Notes under the pieces: model-generated | Database searches by the model: none | Seen by the model: the letters and a program-made list of their open reading frames with translations, nothing else | What the model was told of the DNA's origin: nothing | Shown: positions 1 through 8,578 of the stretch, piece after piece | How positions within the stretch are numbered: the first letter of the stretch is position 1 | Layout of the letters: each line of letters begins with the position of its first letter | NCBI GenBank assembly: GCA_046485045.1 | Contig: JAWOHT010000133.1 | Location: forward strand, 1 to 64,000 | DNA from: JAFGPL01 sp046485045 | GTDB taxonomy: Bacteria > Bacteroidota > Bacteroidia > Bacteroidales > UBA10428 | Direction of reading: 5' to 3' | Length of the DNA stretch: 64,000 bases | Made by a program: the position numbers and the translations under genes

Positions 1-888
1 GGGCTCAGGTACAAGCCATTTGGTGAAAACGGCTGGTTCTATGAGCAGAAACTAAAGATTGCCGATAAGCTTATTTTCAGTAAATGGAGAGAAGCCCTGG
101 GAGGCTGCACACGTCTTGTGGGTTGCGGAGGCGCAAGTCTGCAACCGCGACTGGAACGGATTTTCTGGGCTGCCGGCATTAAAATTCTGAATATGTACGG
201 ACTAACAGAAACCTCCCCAATCATCACCATCAACCGGCAGGATAAACCCTTGTGTAAGCTTGGTACCGTTGGGGCACTTGTTGATGGTGTGGAGGTAAAA
301 ATTAATAAGGATGGAGAAATCCTTGCACGCGGACATAATATAATGATCGGTTATTACAAAGATGATGAACTTACCCGTTCTGTTATTGATGAAGAAGGAT
401 GGTTTCATACAGGTGATGTCGGAAACTGGGTGGAAGGAAAATTTCTTAATATCACCGACAGAAGCAAAGAGATATTTAAGCTGTCAAATGGCTTATTTGT
501 AGCCCCCCAGCAAATAGAAAACAAATTAAAGGAATCTGCTTTCATAGACCAGGCCATGGTAGTAGGAGAACATCAGAAATTCGCCAGCGCGCTGTTGCTG
601 CCAGACTTCAAGTATCTTAAAGAGTGGTGCGAATCGAAACAACTTTTTTCCGGACTTGGGAATTTTGAACTTATCTGCATCCAGGAGGTGAGAGAAATAT
701 TCAATAGCGAAATTAACCGGCTCAACAAATCCCTCTCAGAACCGGAAAGGATTTTGCGTTTTCGCATTGTGGCTGATGAGTGGTCTACAAATACCGGTGA
801 ACTTTCTGCAAGCCTGAAACTAAAACGTAAGGTTGTAGAGGAGAAATACAGGGAACTGCTTGATGGAATATACAGGAAGCAATCGTAG
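1..888 (+). CDS. Long-chain fatty acid-CoA ligase (AMP-forming), C-terminal part
   Basis: Activates fatty acids to acyl-CoA through an acyl-adenylate. The reading frame is open from base 1, so the gene starts upstream of the window; the GTG at 118 is internal. Visible ANL-superfamily motifs in order are MYGLTETSP (about residue 64), GWFHTGDVG (about residue 137) and ITDRSKEIFKLSNG. The last of these is the hinge into the C-terminal subdomain that carries the second half-reaction. The following VAPQQIE stretch is typical of long-chain (FadD-like) ligases. The next gene, a GNAT-fold acyltransferase, begins about 40 bases downstream in the same direction, so the acyl-CoA product may feed it (inference). 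The family is secure; the chain-length preference is not visible. Confidence 0.9.
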   Translation, partial: GLRYKPFGENGWFYEQKLKIADKLIFSKWREALGGCTRLVGCGGASLQPRLERIFWAAGIKILNMYGLTETSPIITINRQDKPLCKLGTVGALVDGVEVKINKDGEILARGHNIMIGYYKDDELTRSVIDEEGWFHTGDVGNWVEGKFLNITDRSKEIFKLSNGLFVAPQQIENKLKESAFIDQAMVVGEHQKFASALLLPDFKYLKEWCESKQLFSGLGNFELICIQEVREIFNSEINRLNKSLSEPERILRFRIVADEWSTNTGELSASLKLKRKVVEEKYRELLDGIYRKQS

Positions 889-929
889 AGACGATCGGGT
901 ATGCCAAACACAAAGAAAATGGTTTAGTG

Positions 930-2096
930 ATGCAAATTACACAAGTCGTTAAAAAATGCGATAAAAACAGGTTTCATGATGTTGCACGCGTTATTTACAA
1001 AAATGACAACACATGGGTATGCCCCCTCGATAAAGAAATAGAATCTGTTTTCGACCCAAAGAAAAATGTATTTTTTAAGCATGGCGAAGCCTGCCGGTGG
1101 TTACTCTGTAATGACCAGAAACAACTTATCGGCAGAGTGGCTGCCTTTATTGACCGGCAAACCGCATATAAACAAGACCAGCCGACCGGGGGAATGGGTT
1201 TTTTTGAGTGTATCAATGATAAAAAAGCTGCTTACCTCCTCTTCGACACAGCCAGAGAATGGCTTAAAGAGAGGGGTATGGAAGCCATGGACGGACCCGT
1301 TAATTTCGGGCAAACAGACAAATACTGGGGGCTTCTTGTAGCCGGATTCACTCATCCATCTTATGAAATTACCTATAACCACCCCTATTACCAGGAACTA
1401 TATGAGTCATATGGCTTTCAAACCTACTACAGACAAGAAGGCTTTCACCTGAACCTTAAAAAAGAACTGCCACCCAAATTCATGAAAATTGCCGAATGGG
1501 TTTCAAAAAAACCTGATTACACTTTCAGTCATTTTGAATGGAAAAAGGCCAATAAATACATACAAGATTTTGTCGAGGTGTTCAATGTTGCCTGGGCATC
1601 ATTCAAAGAAAACTTCGAACCGCTTGAGACTGCATATATCAGAAAAACGCTTCAGAAAGCCAGGGCAATCATTGATGAAGAATTCATCTGGTTGGCTTAC
1701 AACAAGGGCAAACCCATTGCCATTTACCTGATGTACCCTGATGTAAACCTGATTCTGAAAAAACTAAACGGGAAACTAAATCTTCTGGCAATGCTGAAAT
1801 TTCTTTATCTTAAAAAGAAAAAGACAATGACCCGGGCAAGAGGAGTTCTTATGGGTGTGGTTCCTCAATTTCAGGGGCTTGGAGTTGAATCGGGTATTAT
1901 TCTCAACATCGCGAAAGTGATGGCCGATAAACCCCATTACACCGAGATAGAATTCTCATGGGTAGCCGACTTTAACCCAAAAATGCGAAAAATTTTTATG
2001 GCTGTGGGAAGTGAGCCGGCAAAACACTATATTACTTACAGGTATCTTTTTGACAGGGAGAAAGAGTTTAAAAGGTACCCGATACCGGCAGAGTGA
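930..2096 (+). CDS. YghO-like GNAT-fold N-acyltransferase (copy 1)
   Basis: A protein of about 388 aa resembling the approximately 390-aa YghO-type family of predicted acyl-CoA N-acyltransferases, which are often mislabelled in Bacteroidota. The N-terminal part has the conserved stretches GGMGFFECIND and GMEAMDGPVNFG. The C-terminal half carries a GNAT-like acetyl-CoA segment, RGVLMGVVPQFQGLGVE, at about residue 310. A GTG precedes the ATG at 930; the ATG matches the start of the paralogue at 12144, which is clearly homologous along its full length. It lies between an acyl-CoA ligase and a FAD oxidoreductase, suggesting lipid or amine acylation. The substrate is unknown. Bacterial ceramide synthase is also a GNAT-fold acyltransferase, so a sphingolipid role is one possibility. 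Confidence 0.75.
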   Translation: MQITQVVKKCDKNRFHDVARVIYKNDNTWVCPLDKEIESVFDPKKNVFFKHGEACRWLLCNDQKQLIGRVAAFIDRQTAYKQDQPTGGMGFFECINDKKAAYLLFDTAREWLKERGMEAMDGPVNFGQTDKYWGLLVAGFTHPSYEITYNHPYYQELYESYGFQTYYRQEGFHLNLKKELPPKFMKIAEWVSKKPDYTFSHFEWKKANKYIQDFVEVFNVAWASFKENFEPLETAYIRKTLQKARAIIDEEFIWLAYNKGKPIAIYLMYPDVNLILKKLNGKLNLLAMLKFLYLKKKKTMTRARGVLMGVVPQFQGLGVESGIILNIAKVMADKPHYTEIEFSWVADFNPKMRKIFMAVGSEPAKHYITYRYLFDREKEFKRYPIPAE

Positions 2097-2147
2097 GAGC
2101 GATATCGGGTAGAATGGAAGTATTACTTAATACCAAATAACAATTTA

Positions 2148-3593
2148 ATGACCTACGACATCATAATTATTGGAGCAGGCCTTGGTGGTCTTACAGCAGG
2201 AGCCAAACTGGCAAAAGAAGGCAAAAAAGTGCTTTTACTTGAACAACACAACCGTCCGGGTGGATGTGCAACCACCTTTGAGCGCAAGGAATTTACCCTT
2301 GAAGTAGGTTTGCACGAGATGGACGGGCCCCACGCTAAAGATTTAAAGGTAAAAATTTTCAGAGACCTGGGGCTGACTGAAAAAGTGAACCTGTTGACTG
2401 TACCGGAGTTTTACAGGTTTGTGAACGGGAGGTACGATGTTGTTGTACCCCATAATCCCGAAGAGGCCGAACGCAGGCTTGTAGAATTGTTTCCCGATGA
2501 AGAACAGGGTATTAAAACCTATTTCTATTCTGTTCTGAACTACCGTAAAATTCTGGCCGACTCAGCAGGCAAGCCGGAAAAAAACCTGGGGGAATTTCTG
2601 GATGAAATTATCGGCAACGAAGATCTTAAACTAATATTACTGGGTAATCTGGGGTATTTTCATGATGACCCGTATAGCGTATCACTTAATTACTATCTGG
2701 TTGCCCAGGGCAGTTATTATGGCGGAGCTGCCAGTTTTATACAGGGAGGATCGCAGAAACTCTCCGATGCTTTGGTGTCGGTAATTGAAGAATATGGAGG
2801 CACCGTAAAACTTAACAGCCTGGCAACCAAAATCATTTTTGAGGGGAACAAGCCCACCGGTGTAAGCTATAAATACGGCAGGGGAAAATCCACGGAAACC
2901 TATACCGATTATGCAGGAGAGATTATTGTCAACGCTGCTGTTCCCACGCTGGCAAAGGAACTGCTACCCGAAGAGCAGAGAAAAAATCTTTCAGAAACGA
3001 TTCGCGATTTAAATATCGGTGCCTCCCTGCTTACAGTATATTTTGGTTTTAAAAAAACACCGAAAGAAATTGGCAACACTTACTACTCAACTTTTATTTT
3101 TGATCCATCTGTTGTGAGCCAGAAAGATATCCTTAAAAATAACCATGGACCCTTCGAAACACGTGGTTTTACCCTGGTTGATTACAGCCAGGTAGATTCA
3201 CGGCTGGCACCTGCAGGTAAGGGTGTCGGGGCAGTGTGCTGTATTGATTACACATCTGCCTGGGAAGGATTGGACCGGAAAGCATATCTTCAGAAAAAGG
3301 CTGAAGTTGCAGAAACCATTATGGTAAGGTGTGAAAAGCTGATACCCGGCTTCAGTGAGGCAGTGGAATATGTAGAAGTGGGCACTCCTTTAACAGTAAA
3401 ACGCTACACAAAAAATCCTGAGGGTGCCGTGTACGGTTTTGCCCAGAATCCGGGGAAATCTTCTGCTTACCTGTCTGCATTGCCCGAAAACCTTTATATA
3501 GCCTCTGCCTGGGGAAAATTCGGCGGAGGATTCTCGGGTTCGGTTTTTAGTGGGTATATGACGGCATTGGAAATGTTGAGAAAAAGGCAGTAA
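2148..3593 (+). CDS. FAD-dependent oxidoreductase, phytoene desaturase/carotenoid isomerase-like
   Basis: A 481-aa flavoprotein. It opens with the dinucleotide-binding motif DIIIIGAGLGGLTAGAKLA, followed by LLEQHNRPGGCATTFE, the layout of the CrtI/CrtISO/retinol saturase group. The C-terminal FAD-closing segment is LYIASAWGKFGGGFSGSVFSGY. There is no signal peptide. Known members desaturate, isomerise or saturate polyene or long-chain lipids, using FAD. No other carotenoid gene (crtB, crtE) is in the window. With the acyl-CoA ligase and acyltransferase upstream, a fatty-acyl or lipid-tail substrate is as plausible as a carotenoid (inference). The 51-bp gap to the preceding gene allows co-transcription. 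The family is sure; the substrate is not. Confidence 0.85.
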   Translation: MTYDIIIIGAGLGGLTAGAKLAKEGKKVLLLEQHNRPGGCATTFERKEFTLEVGLHEMDGPHAKDLKVKIFRDLGLTEKVNLLTVPEFYRFVNGRYDVVVPHNPEEAERRLVELFPDEEQGIKTYFYSVLNYRKILADSAGKPEKNLGEFLDEIIGNEDLKLILLGNLGYFHDDPYSVSLNYYLVAQGSYYGGAASFIQGGSQKLSDALVSVIEEYGGTVKLNSLATKIIFEGNKPTGVSYKYGRGKSTETYTDYAGEIIVNAAVPTLAKELLPEEQRKNLSETIRDLNIGASLLTVYFGFKKTPKEIGNTYYSTFIFDPSVVSQKDILKNNHGPFETRGFTLVDYSQVDSRLAPAGKGVGAVCCIDYTSAWEGLDRKAYLQKKAEVAETIMVRCEKLIPGFSEAVEYVEVGTPLTVKRYTKNPEGAVYGFAQNPGKSSAYLSALPENLYIASAWGKFGGGFSGSVFSGYMTALEMLRKRQ

Positions 3594-3597
3594 TCAG

Positions 3598-3647
3598 TCT
3601 AAGAAAACGCTAAGAACAAGGCATGCGAGTCTAAACGCTTTCTTAGA
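3598..3647 (+). terminator. Inverted repeat between convergent genes
   Basis: Arms TCTAAGAAA (3598-3606) and TTTCTTAGA (3639-3647) are perfect inverted repeats with a loop of about 32 bases, directly after the oxidoreductase stop at 3593. A further copy of the right arm occurs near 3674. There is no clean T-run, so it is a terminator candidate only. It sits between convergent genes. Confidence 0.4.
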
Positions 3648-3759
3648 AGCCACTTCTGAAAAAGAAGATTTTTCTTAGAAATAACTAATTATCATATTTT
3701 TCCAGAAGTTGATTTTTGGCCTATCAGACAGCTTCCTGTCAGTATGTTTACTATCCGGT

Positions 3760-4707
3760 TTAAAAATCTCTCTGGTCCATCATATAACTATAGAATGACA
3801 CGAGGTCGGCTTTGTTTTCACTGTCCATCCATTTTATGGCGCTGCGCGGGTGCTGGTTCATCGCCCCGGTAATAAGGTACGGAATATGATAACCCCAATC
3901 TATCTCATTCTGCAATGGAATAAGTTGTTCCTGTATAATTTTGTAAATAGGCCTAAGTTTATATTTTGGGTTTTTAAGAAACGAAAGCAGCACTTCGAGC
4001 GGACAATTGCCTGCTCCCCGTCCTATACCCAGAATGGTGGCATCGAGCATGTTGCAGTTTTGAATGATACCGGTAATGGTATTTGAAAAGGCCAGCTGCA
4101 TATTATTGTGCATATGTACGCCAAGGGTTTTGCCGGGCAACCTTTCCCTGTATTTATCTACCAGAAGTTCCACCTGTTCACAATACATGCTGCCGTAACT
4201 GTCAACAAGGTATACCACTGGCACTTTTGATTTATTAAGGTCTTCAAGCGCTTCGTTCAGGTCGCGTTCCATAACAGTTGATACGGCCATAAGGTTTATG
4301 GTTGCTTCATAGCCCTTGTCCATACAATGTTCGGCCAGCCATATGGCTTTGTCTATCTGGTTTACATAGCATGCCACACGTATCATATCAAGAAGACTTT
4401 CAGATTTGGGCAGGATATCTTCGGGTTCAATTCTTCCGATATCAGCCATCGCCGATAGTTTCAGGTTGGAATCGTTTTTACCAACTATTTCAGCCAGGGC
4501 TTTTTCATCACAGAACCTCCATTTGCCATATTCCTTAGGCGAAAAAGACTTTGTGTTGCTCTTATATCCTATTTCCATATAGTCTATCCCCGATTCTACA
4601 CAAGCCTGGTAAACAGCTTTAACAAATTCATCGGAAAACATCCATTTGTTCATTAATCCGCCATCGCGCACCGTGCAGTCAAGCACTTTTATCTCCTTTC
4701 TATACAT
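3760..4707 (-). CDS. DRE-TIM metallolyase-type aldolase
   Basis: A 315-aa TIM-barrel aldolase of the HMGL-like/4-hydroxy-2-oxovalerate aldolase superfamily. The divalent-metal and catalytic signature DCTVRDGG is at about residue 10. The metal ligands in GVHMHNN are at about residue 197. The glycine-rich loop GIGRGAGNCPLE is at about 228 and matches the GRGAGN loop of oxovalerate aldolases. It is the second gene of a two-gene unit, 32 bases after the chorismate mutase-like gene on the same strand. No acylating aldehyde dehydrogenase or 2-oxopent-4-enoate hydratase is nearby, so a classical meta-cleavage role is unlikely. The true substrate, probably a 2-oxo acid, is not known. Confidence 0.85.
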   Translation of the reverse strand: MYRKEIKVLDCTVRDGGLMNKWMFSDEFVKAVYQACVESGIDYMEIGYKSNTKSFSPKEYGKWRFCDEKALAEIVGKNDSNLKLSAMADIGRIEPEDILPKSESLLDMIRVACYVNQIDKAIWLAEHCMDKGYEATINLMAVSTVMERDLNEALEDLNKSKVPVVYLVDSYGSMYCEQVELLVDKYRERLPGKTLGVHMHNNMQLAFSNTITGIIQNCNMLDATILGIGRGAGNCPLEVLLSFLKNPKYKLRPIYKIIQEQLIPLQNEIDWGYHIPYLITGAMNQHPRSAIKWMDSENKADLVSFYSYMMDQRDF

Positions 4708-4739
4708 ACTGGTTGGTTTTAAAGTTAATTTGAGAATTA

Positions 4740-5042
4740 TTATTTACCCTCGTCTTTTATCAGCTTAAGTTCTTCTTCAATAAAATGGCTGATGAGGTTC
4801 CGGTACAGGTTTTCGATCACATCGGGATTAAGCCCGTTTTCGACGGCAAGTTTCCTGCGTGATTCAATAACTGCTTCACGTCTTTCTTTTGCCACAATGC
4901 TCTCTTCGTTTTTCTCCTTGAATTTCACGATCTCTTTTACATACCTGAAACGTTTTCCAAAAAGCGAAATTATCTGCTCATCGAGTTCATCAATGGCTGC
5001 TCTTACATCGTGTATGCTCTTGCAATTTTCCGGTGATTTCAT
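4740..5042 (-). CDS. AroQ-type chorismate mutase / isochorismate-pyruvate lyase-like protein
   Basis: A 100-aa all-helical AroQ fold. A second ATG three bases upstream is possible, but this start puts Arg14, Arg31 and Lys42 at the same numbers as the active-site residues of Pseudomonas PchB as I recall it. The N-terminus KSPENC also mirrors that of PchB. The PchB Gln90 position reads Glu (in EEELKL). Glu is found at the equivalent site in yeast chorismate mutase. Likely activity is chorismate to prephenate, with isochorismate-pyruvate lyase activity possible. No isochorismate synthase or siderophore gene is in view. The DRE-TIM aldolase follows 32 bases downstream, so the two are probably co-transcribed. 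Confidence 0.85.
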   Translation of the reverse strand: MKSPENCKSIHDVRAAIDELDEQIISLFGKRFRYVKEIVKFKEKNEESIVAKERREAVIESRRKLAVENGLNPDVIENLYRNLISHFIEEELKLIKDEGK

Positions 5043-5294
5043 CATGAATACTTATACAATTGTAAGTTAAAATTATGCAAATATAGAAAAATCATGATTT
5101 TATCCAACAGGTGTAAAGAAATACTTAAAAATTTAACACGCTTGAGAACATAAAATATTACGGGTTGGGGGGTTTATTGTTAAATGGAACAAAAAGAAAA
5201 AGGTTAATGAATAAACGCTAACCACGCACAAAAACAGGCGTTTTTTATTATCAATGGCAAACCCGACAATTACCGATAGTCGTTAAAATAATAG

Positions 5295-5302
5295 TATATT
5301 TG
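5295..5302 (+). promoter_or_regulatory. Bacteroidota -7 box for the glycosyltransferase
   Basis: TATATTTG fits the TAnnTTTG -7 consensus of Bacteroidota, 30 bases before the chosen ATG at 5333. No clear TTG -33 element is seen at the expected distance, so support is moderate. Confidence 0.4.
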
Positions 5303-5332
5303 AGACCTTATATAAACAGAAAAAGCAGAGAA

Positions 5333-6205
5333 ATGAGGGTTACAGGTTTTTCATTTATTAAAGATGCCCGCATATATGATTACCCGGTGGTAGAAGCAAT
5401 AAAATCAATACTTCCGGTATGCGATGATTTTGTGGTTGCGGTAGGCCGTTCTGGTGACGATACGCTAAACCTTATAAAAAATATTGACAAAGATAAAATA
5501 AAAGTTGTTGAAACCGAGTGGGATGAAACCATGCGCGAGGGAGGCAGGGTGCTGGCGCTTGAGACTGACAAAGCATTTGCCTGTGTGCCCGAAGATTCCG
5601 ATTGGGCTTTTTACATACAGGGCGATGAAGTAGTGCATGAGAAATACCTCGACACGATAAGGGAAAATATGCTTCGTTACCGCTCTGACAAACGTGTGGA
5701 CGGACTACTTTTCAACTATTTGCATTTTTATGGTTCTTACAACTATGTAGGTACCGCGTTAAACTGGTACAGGCACGAAATAAGGGTTATCAGAAACGAC
5801 AAATCAATTTATTCTTACAGGGATGCCCAGGGATTCCGCAAGCAAAACAATAAAAAACTGAATGTAAAGCCGCTCGACGCCTGGGTTTATCATTACGGCT
5901 GGGTAAGAGAACCAAAAGCCATGCAGAAAAAACAGGAGAATTTTAATAAATACTGGCATAACGACGAATGGATTGAAAAAAACGTGTATAAAGCCCAAGA
6001 ATTCGATTATTCAAGAAACCTCAGAAGCCTATCAAAATTTGATGGTACTCATCCCAAAGCAATGGAAGAACGAATAAAAACCAAAAACTGGGAATTCGAT
6101 TATGATATATCCTTCAACCGCACAAAACCGAAGGATTTAGCAAAAAACCTTCTGTCGAAATATTTGGGTCTTGATTTTAGCTACCGGAATTATGAAAAAA
6201 TATAA
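5333..6205 (+). CDS. Glycosyltransferase family 2-like protein
   Basis: A 290-aa cytoplasmic protein. The ATG at 5333 gives MRVTGFSFIKDARIYDYPV, the usual beginning of this group; an upstream TTG at 5300 would add 11 unconvincing residues. The nucleotide-sugar region includes DDFVVAVGRSGDDT (about residues 31-44) and a DxD-like site, WAFYIQGDEVVHE (about 92-104). There are no membrane segments. It resembles predicted family 2 transferases that decorate surface glycans. No polysaccharide cluster surrounds it; the neighbours are the divergent mutase/aldolase pair and an oxidoreductase. The acceptor is unknown. Confidence 0.75.
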   Translation: MRVTGFSFIKDARIYDYPVVEAIKSILPVCDDFVVAVGRSGDDTLNLIKNIDKDKIKVVETEWDETMREGGRVLALETDKAFACVPEDSDWAFYIQGDEVVHEKYLDTIRENMLRYRSDKRVDGLLFNYLHFYGSYNYVGTALNWYRHEIRVIRNDKSIYSYRDAQGFRKQNNKKLNVKPLDAWVYHYGWVREPKAMQKKQENFNKYWHNDEWIEKNVYKAQEFDYSRNLRSLSKFDGTHPKAMEERIKTKNWEFDYDISFNRTKPKDLAKNLLSKYLGLDFSYRNYEKI

Positions 6206-6273
6206 AATCGGTTTATTTTTATAGTAATTATTAATTTTATCAAGTACCTATCATATACAAAAACCAAAAAATC

Positions 6274-7677
6274 ATGAAAAGAAGAAATTTTTTAAAAACA
6301 TCGGGTGCGGTAGTGGCTGGTTCAATGCTGCTGAACCCTTCGGGCGCTATTGCGGCAAATATTACAGGAAAGAAGAAGCGGCTGGCCCTGGTTGGTACCG
6401 GCGTAAGGGGTATTTCTTTCTGGGGTAGGGACATTGTAGAAGGTTTTGGCGACATTGTTGAGTATGTAGGGCTTTGCGATATTAATCCCGGAAGGTTGGC
6501 TTACGGAAAATCTTTTATGGGTGTTGATTGCCCTGTCTTTACAAATTTTGATGAGATGATGGTAAAGACAAAACCAGACATGGTTATCGTGACAACGGTT
6601 GACGCCACCCATCATGAGTTCATCATCAAAGGTCTGGAATACGGTGCCGAGGTACTCACAGAAAAACCCCTCACCACCGATGAAGTAAAGTGCCAGGCTA
6701 TACTCGATGCCGAAAAAAAATATAATAAAAAAGTAACCGTAGGATTCAACTACAGGTACAACCCTCATTATACAAAATTAAGGGAACTGCTTAGTGAAAA
6801 AAGGATCGGGAAAATCACCTCGATTGATTTTCACTGGTACCTGAATGTTTATCATGGCGCATCGTATTTCAGAAGATGGCACGGAATACGCGAACACGGC
6901 GGAACCCTGCTTATTCACAAGGCATCGCACCATTTCGATCTGCTTAACTGGTGGATTGGTTCAGACCCGGTAGAAGTAAGTGCATATGGCATGCTCGAAC
7001 ACTATGGAAAAAACAATACTTTCAGGGGAACCAAATGCCGGGGTTGCGAACACAAAGAAAAATGCAGGTTTTTTTGGGACATAACAGGCAACGATCATCT
7101 CATGAAACTTTATGTTGAAAACGAAAAGCATGACGGCTATATCCGCGACAATTGCGTATGGAGCAACAAAATTGACATCTATGATAAAATGTCGGTACAG
7201 ATTAAATATGCCAATAATGTGCAAGTCAATTACTCATTAACCACATATTCGCCTTACGAAGGTATGACCATTGCTTTTAACGGCATGAATGGACGTATTG
7301 ATTCATGGGACGGGATTCCATGGAGAAAGCATGAAAAACTCGAACAGGCAGAATTGCATGCCAAAGAGATGGCACAAGACAAGGAAACGCAACCTGCAGA
7401 TTACGAAGAAATATATATCTCCGATAATTTTGGTGAAACAAACCTGCTAAAAGTACCCAGAGAACGAGGAGGGCATGGTGGCGGTGACAAGCGTCTCCAC
7501 GACAGGATATTCAGAAATCCCGATTCACCCGATCCTCACGGACACTTTGCAGGTTCGCGCGACGGGGCCATGTCAATACTCATTGGCACTGCTGCCAGAA
7601 AAAGTATTGATGAAGAAAGGCCGGTAAAAATTGCCGACCTTACCGATCTGGTGCCCCACCCCACCCGCGAAAAATAA
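6274..7677 (+). CDS. Gfo/Idh/MocA family oxidoreductase with Tat-type leader
   Basis: A 467-aa NAD(P)-dependent sugar dehydrogenase-like protein. The N-terminus MKRRNFLKTSGAVVAGSMLL is a twin-arginine leader, so export of the folded cofactor-bound enzyme is expected. The Rossmann segment LALVGTGVRG is at about residue 33. The conserved EKPLTTD motif (about 130) supplies the usual catalytic-region Lys. The C-terminal alpha/beta domain includes RRWHGIREHGGTLLIHKASHHFDLLNWW. A four-cysteine insert, CRGCEHKEKC plus an isolated downstream Cys (about 255-290), may bind a metal. Exported members of this family act on glycans or cyclitols; the substrate here is unknown. Confidence 0.85.
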   Translation: MKRRNFLKTSGAVVAGSMLLNPSGAIAANITGKKKRLALVGTGVRGISFWGRDIVEGFGDIVEYVGLCDINPGRLAYGKSFMGVDCPVFTNFDEMMVKTKPDMVIVTTVDATHHEFIIKGLEYGAEVLTEKPLTTDEVKCQAILDAEKKYNKKVTVGFNYRYNPHYTKLRELLSEKRIGKITSIDFHWYLNVYHGASYFRRWHGIREHGGTLLIHKASHHFDLLNWWIGSDPVEVSAYGMLEHYGKNNTFRGTKCRGCEHKEKCRFFWDITGNDHLMKLYVENEKHDGYIRDNCVWSNKIDIYDKMSVQIKYANNVQVNYSLTTYSPYEGMTIAFNGMNGRIDSWDGIPWRKHEKLEQAELHAKEMAQDKETQPADYEEIYISDNFGETNLLKVPRERGGHGGGDKRLHDRIFRNPDSPDPHGHFAGSRDGAMSILIGTAARKSIDEERPVKIADLTDLVPHPTREK

Positions 7678-7699
7678 CAAACATGCAGGCTTTTAGCCT

Positions 7700-7834
7700 G
7701 AGGCTGTGTAAAAAGTCAGTTATTTTGAAACCCTCATTGCGAACGAAGTGAAGCAATCTCTTCTTAAACAGGAGATTGTTTCAGTCGTGCCTCCCTTCGC
7801 ATTAACGTTACTTATTAACTTTTTACACAGCCTC
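7700..7834 (+). repeat. REP/MITE-like hairpin element
   Basis: A 135-bp element bounded by perfect 17-bp inverted repeats, GAGGCTGTGTAAAAAGT at 7700-7716 and its complement at 7818-7834. Inside lies a second, imperfect palindrome built on CATTGCGAACGAAGTGAAG and its degenerate complement, a motif that recurs in intergenic REP sequences of many environmental bacteria (from memory). No ORF and no obvious target-site duplication. It could also act as a terminator for the oxidoreductase, because the right arm runs straight into a T-tract at 7835. Confidence 0.7.
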
Positions 7835-8059
7835 TTTTTTTTCGTTTCAATGTATGGTATTAATAGTGTCACCCCCACCGACCCTAATGCCTGAATATTC
7901 CTTAACTGCCAATTTTCATCTGAATCTTAATATATTGCTGAATATCAATATTATATCAAAAAAATAGATTGAAATCGTAAAAAACTTGCGATAAGGTTGG
8001 TTTTTGAAATATTTTTTTACATACATTTAGGGCAAAATTTTACGTGATTTTAATTAAAC

Positions 8060-8067
8060 TATTTTTG
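8060..8067 (+). promoter_or_regulatory. Bacteroidota -7 box upstream of the acidic small protein
   Basis: TATTTTTG fits TAnnTTTG and lies 43 bases before the GTG start at 8111. The interval 7835-8110 is otherwise AT-rich with no recognisable gene. No good -33 TTG is visible. Confidence 0.35.
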
Positions 8068-8110
8068 AAATTTACTATATTTATTAAAAGCAATCTATTT
8101 CTTTAAAGCT

Positions 8111-8416
8111 GTGGGAAAAAAGAGAATTATTAAAAGATACGAGCAATTGCCGGAGGATATATTGGAGAAACTGAAAGTGCAGTATCCGGATGGCTTTGAA
8201 GATTCACTTATCTCCTTTACCAATCCAAAGGGAGAGATCGAGTTTGGTCTTCCTTACGAAACCGATGATACAACTTACCTGATTAAGATGCCAAAAAGCC
8301 AGGTAGCCGAAGAAGAAGACGACTTCGATACCCCTGCTTCATTTGGCGGATTCGACAACTTCGAAAACCTTGAAATTGTTGATGAAGTTGAAGAAGCCGA
8401 TGATGAAGACGAATAG
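8111..8416 (+). CDS. Small acidic conserved hypothetical protein
   Basis: A 101-aa soluble protein starting at GTG (GTG GGA AAA AAA), preceded by an AT-rich leader. The N-terminal half (KKRIIKRYEQLPEDILEKLK) is basic and amphipathic. The last 35 residues are almost entirely Asp/Glu-rich. Proteins of this size and layout are common and unnamed in Bacteroidales; I cannot assign a function. The acidic tail could mimic nucleic acid or bind basic partners (speculation). It is monocistronic, with about 160 bases before the next gene. Confidence 0.7.
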   Translation: MGKKRIIKRYEQLPEDILEKLKVQYPDGFEDSLISFTNPKGEIEFGLPYETDDTTYLIKMPKSQVAEEEDDFDTPASFGGFDNFENLEIVDEVEEADDEDE

Positions 8417-8578
8417 TTACTTCTGGCTCTGATCATTACTATTTTAACCGGTGCTTTTTTAAAACGGGCATTCATTTTGTGAGGACAATGGCCTGTTTAT
8501 TGTTAATCTTAATGATAAGATTATTTGCATTATTATTAAGATTCCTGTAAGTTTGATAAACTTAAAAGAGATGATCAG

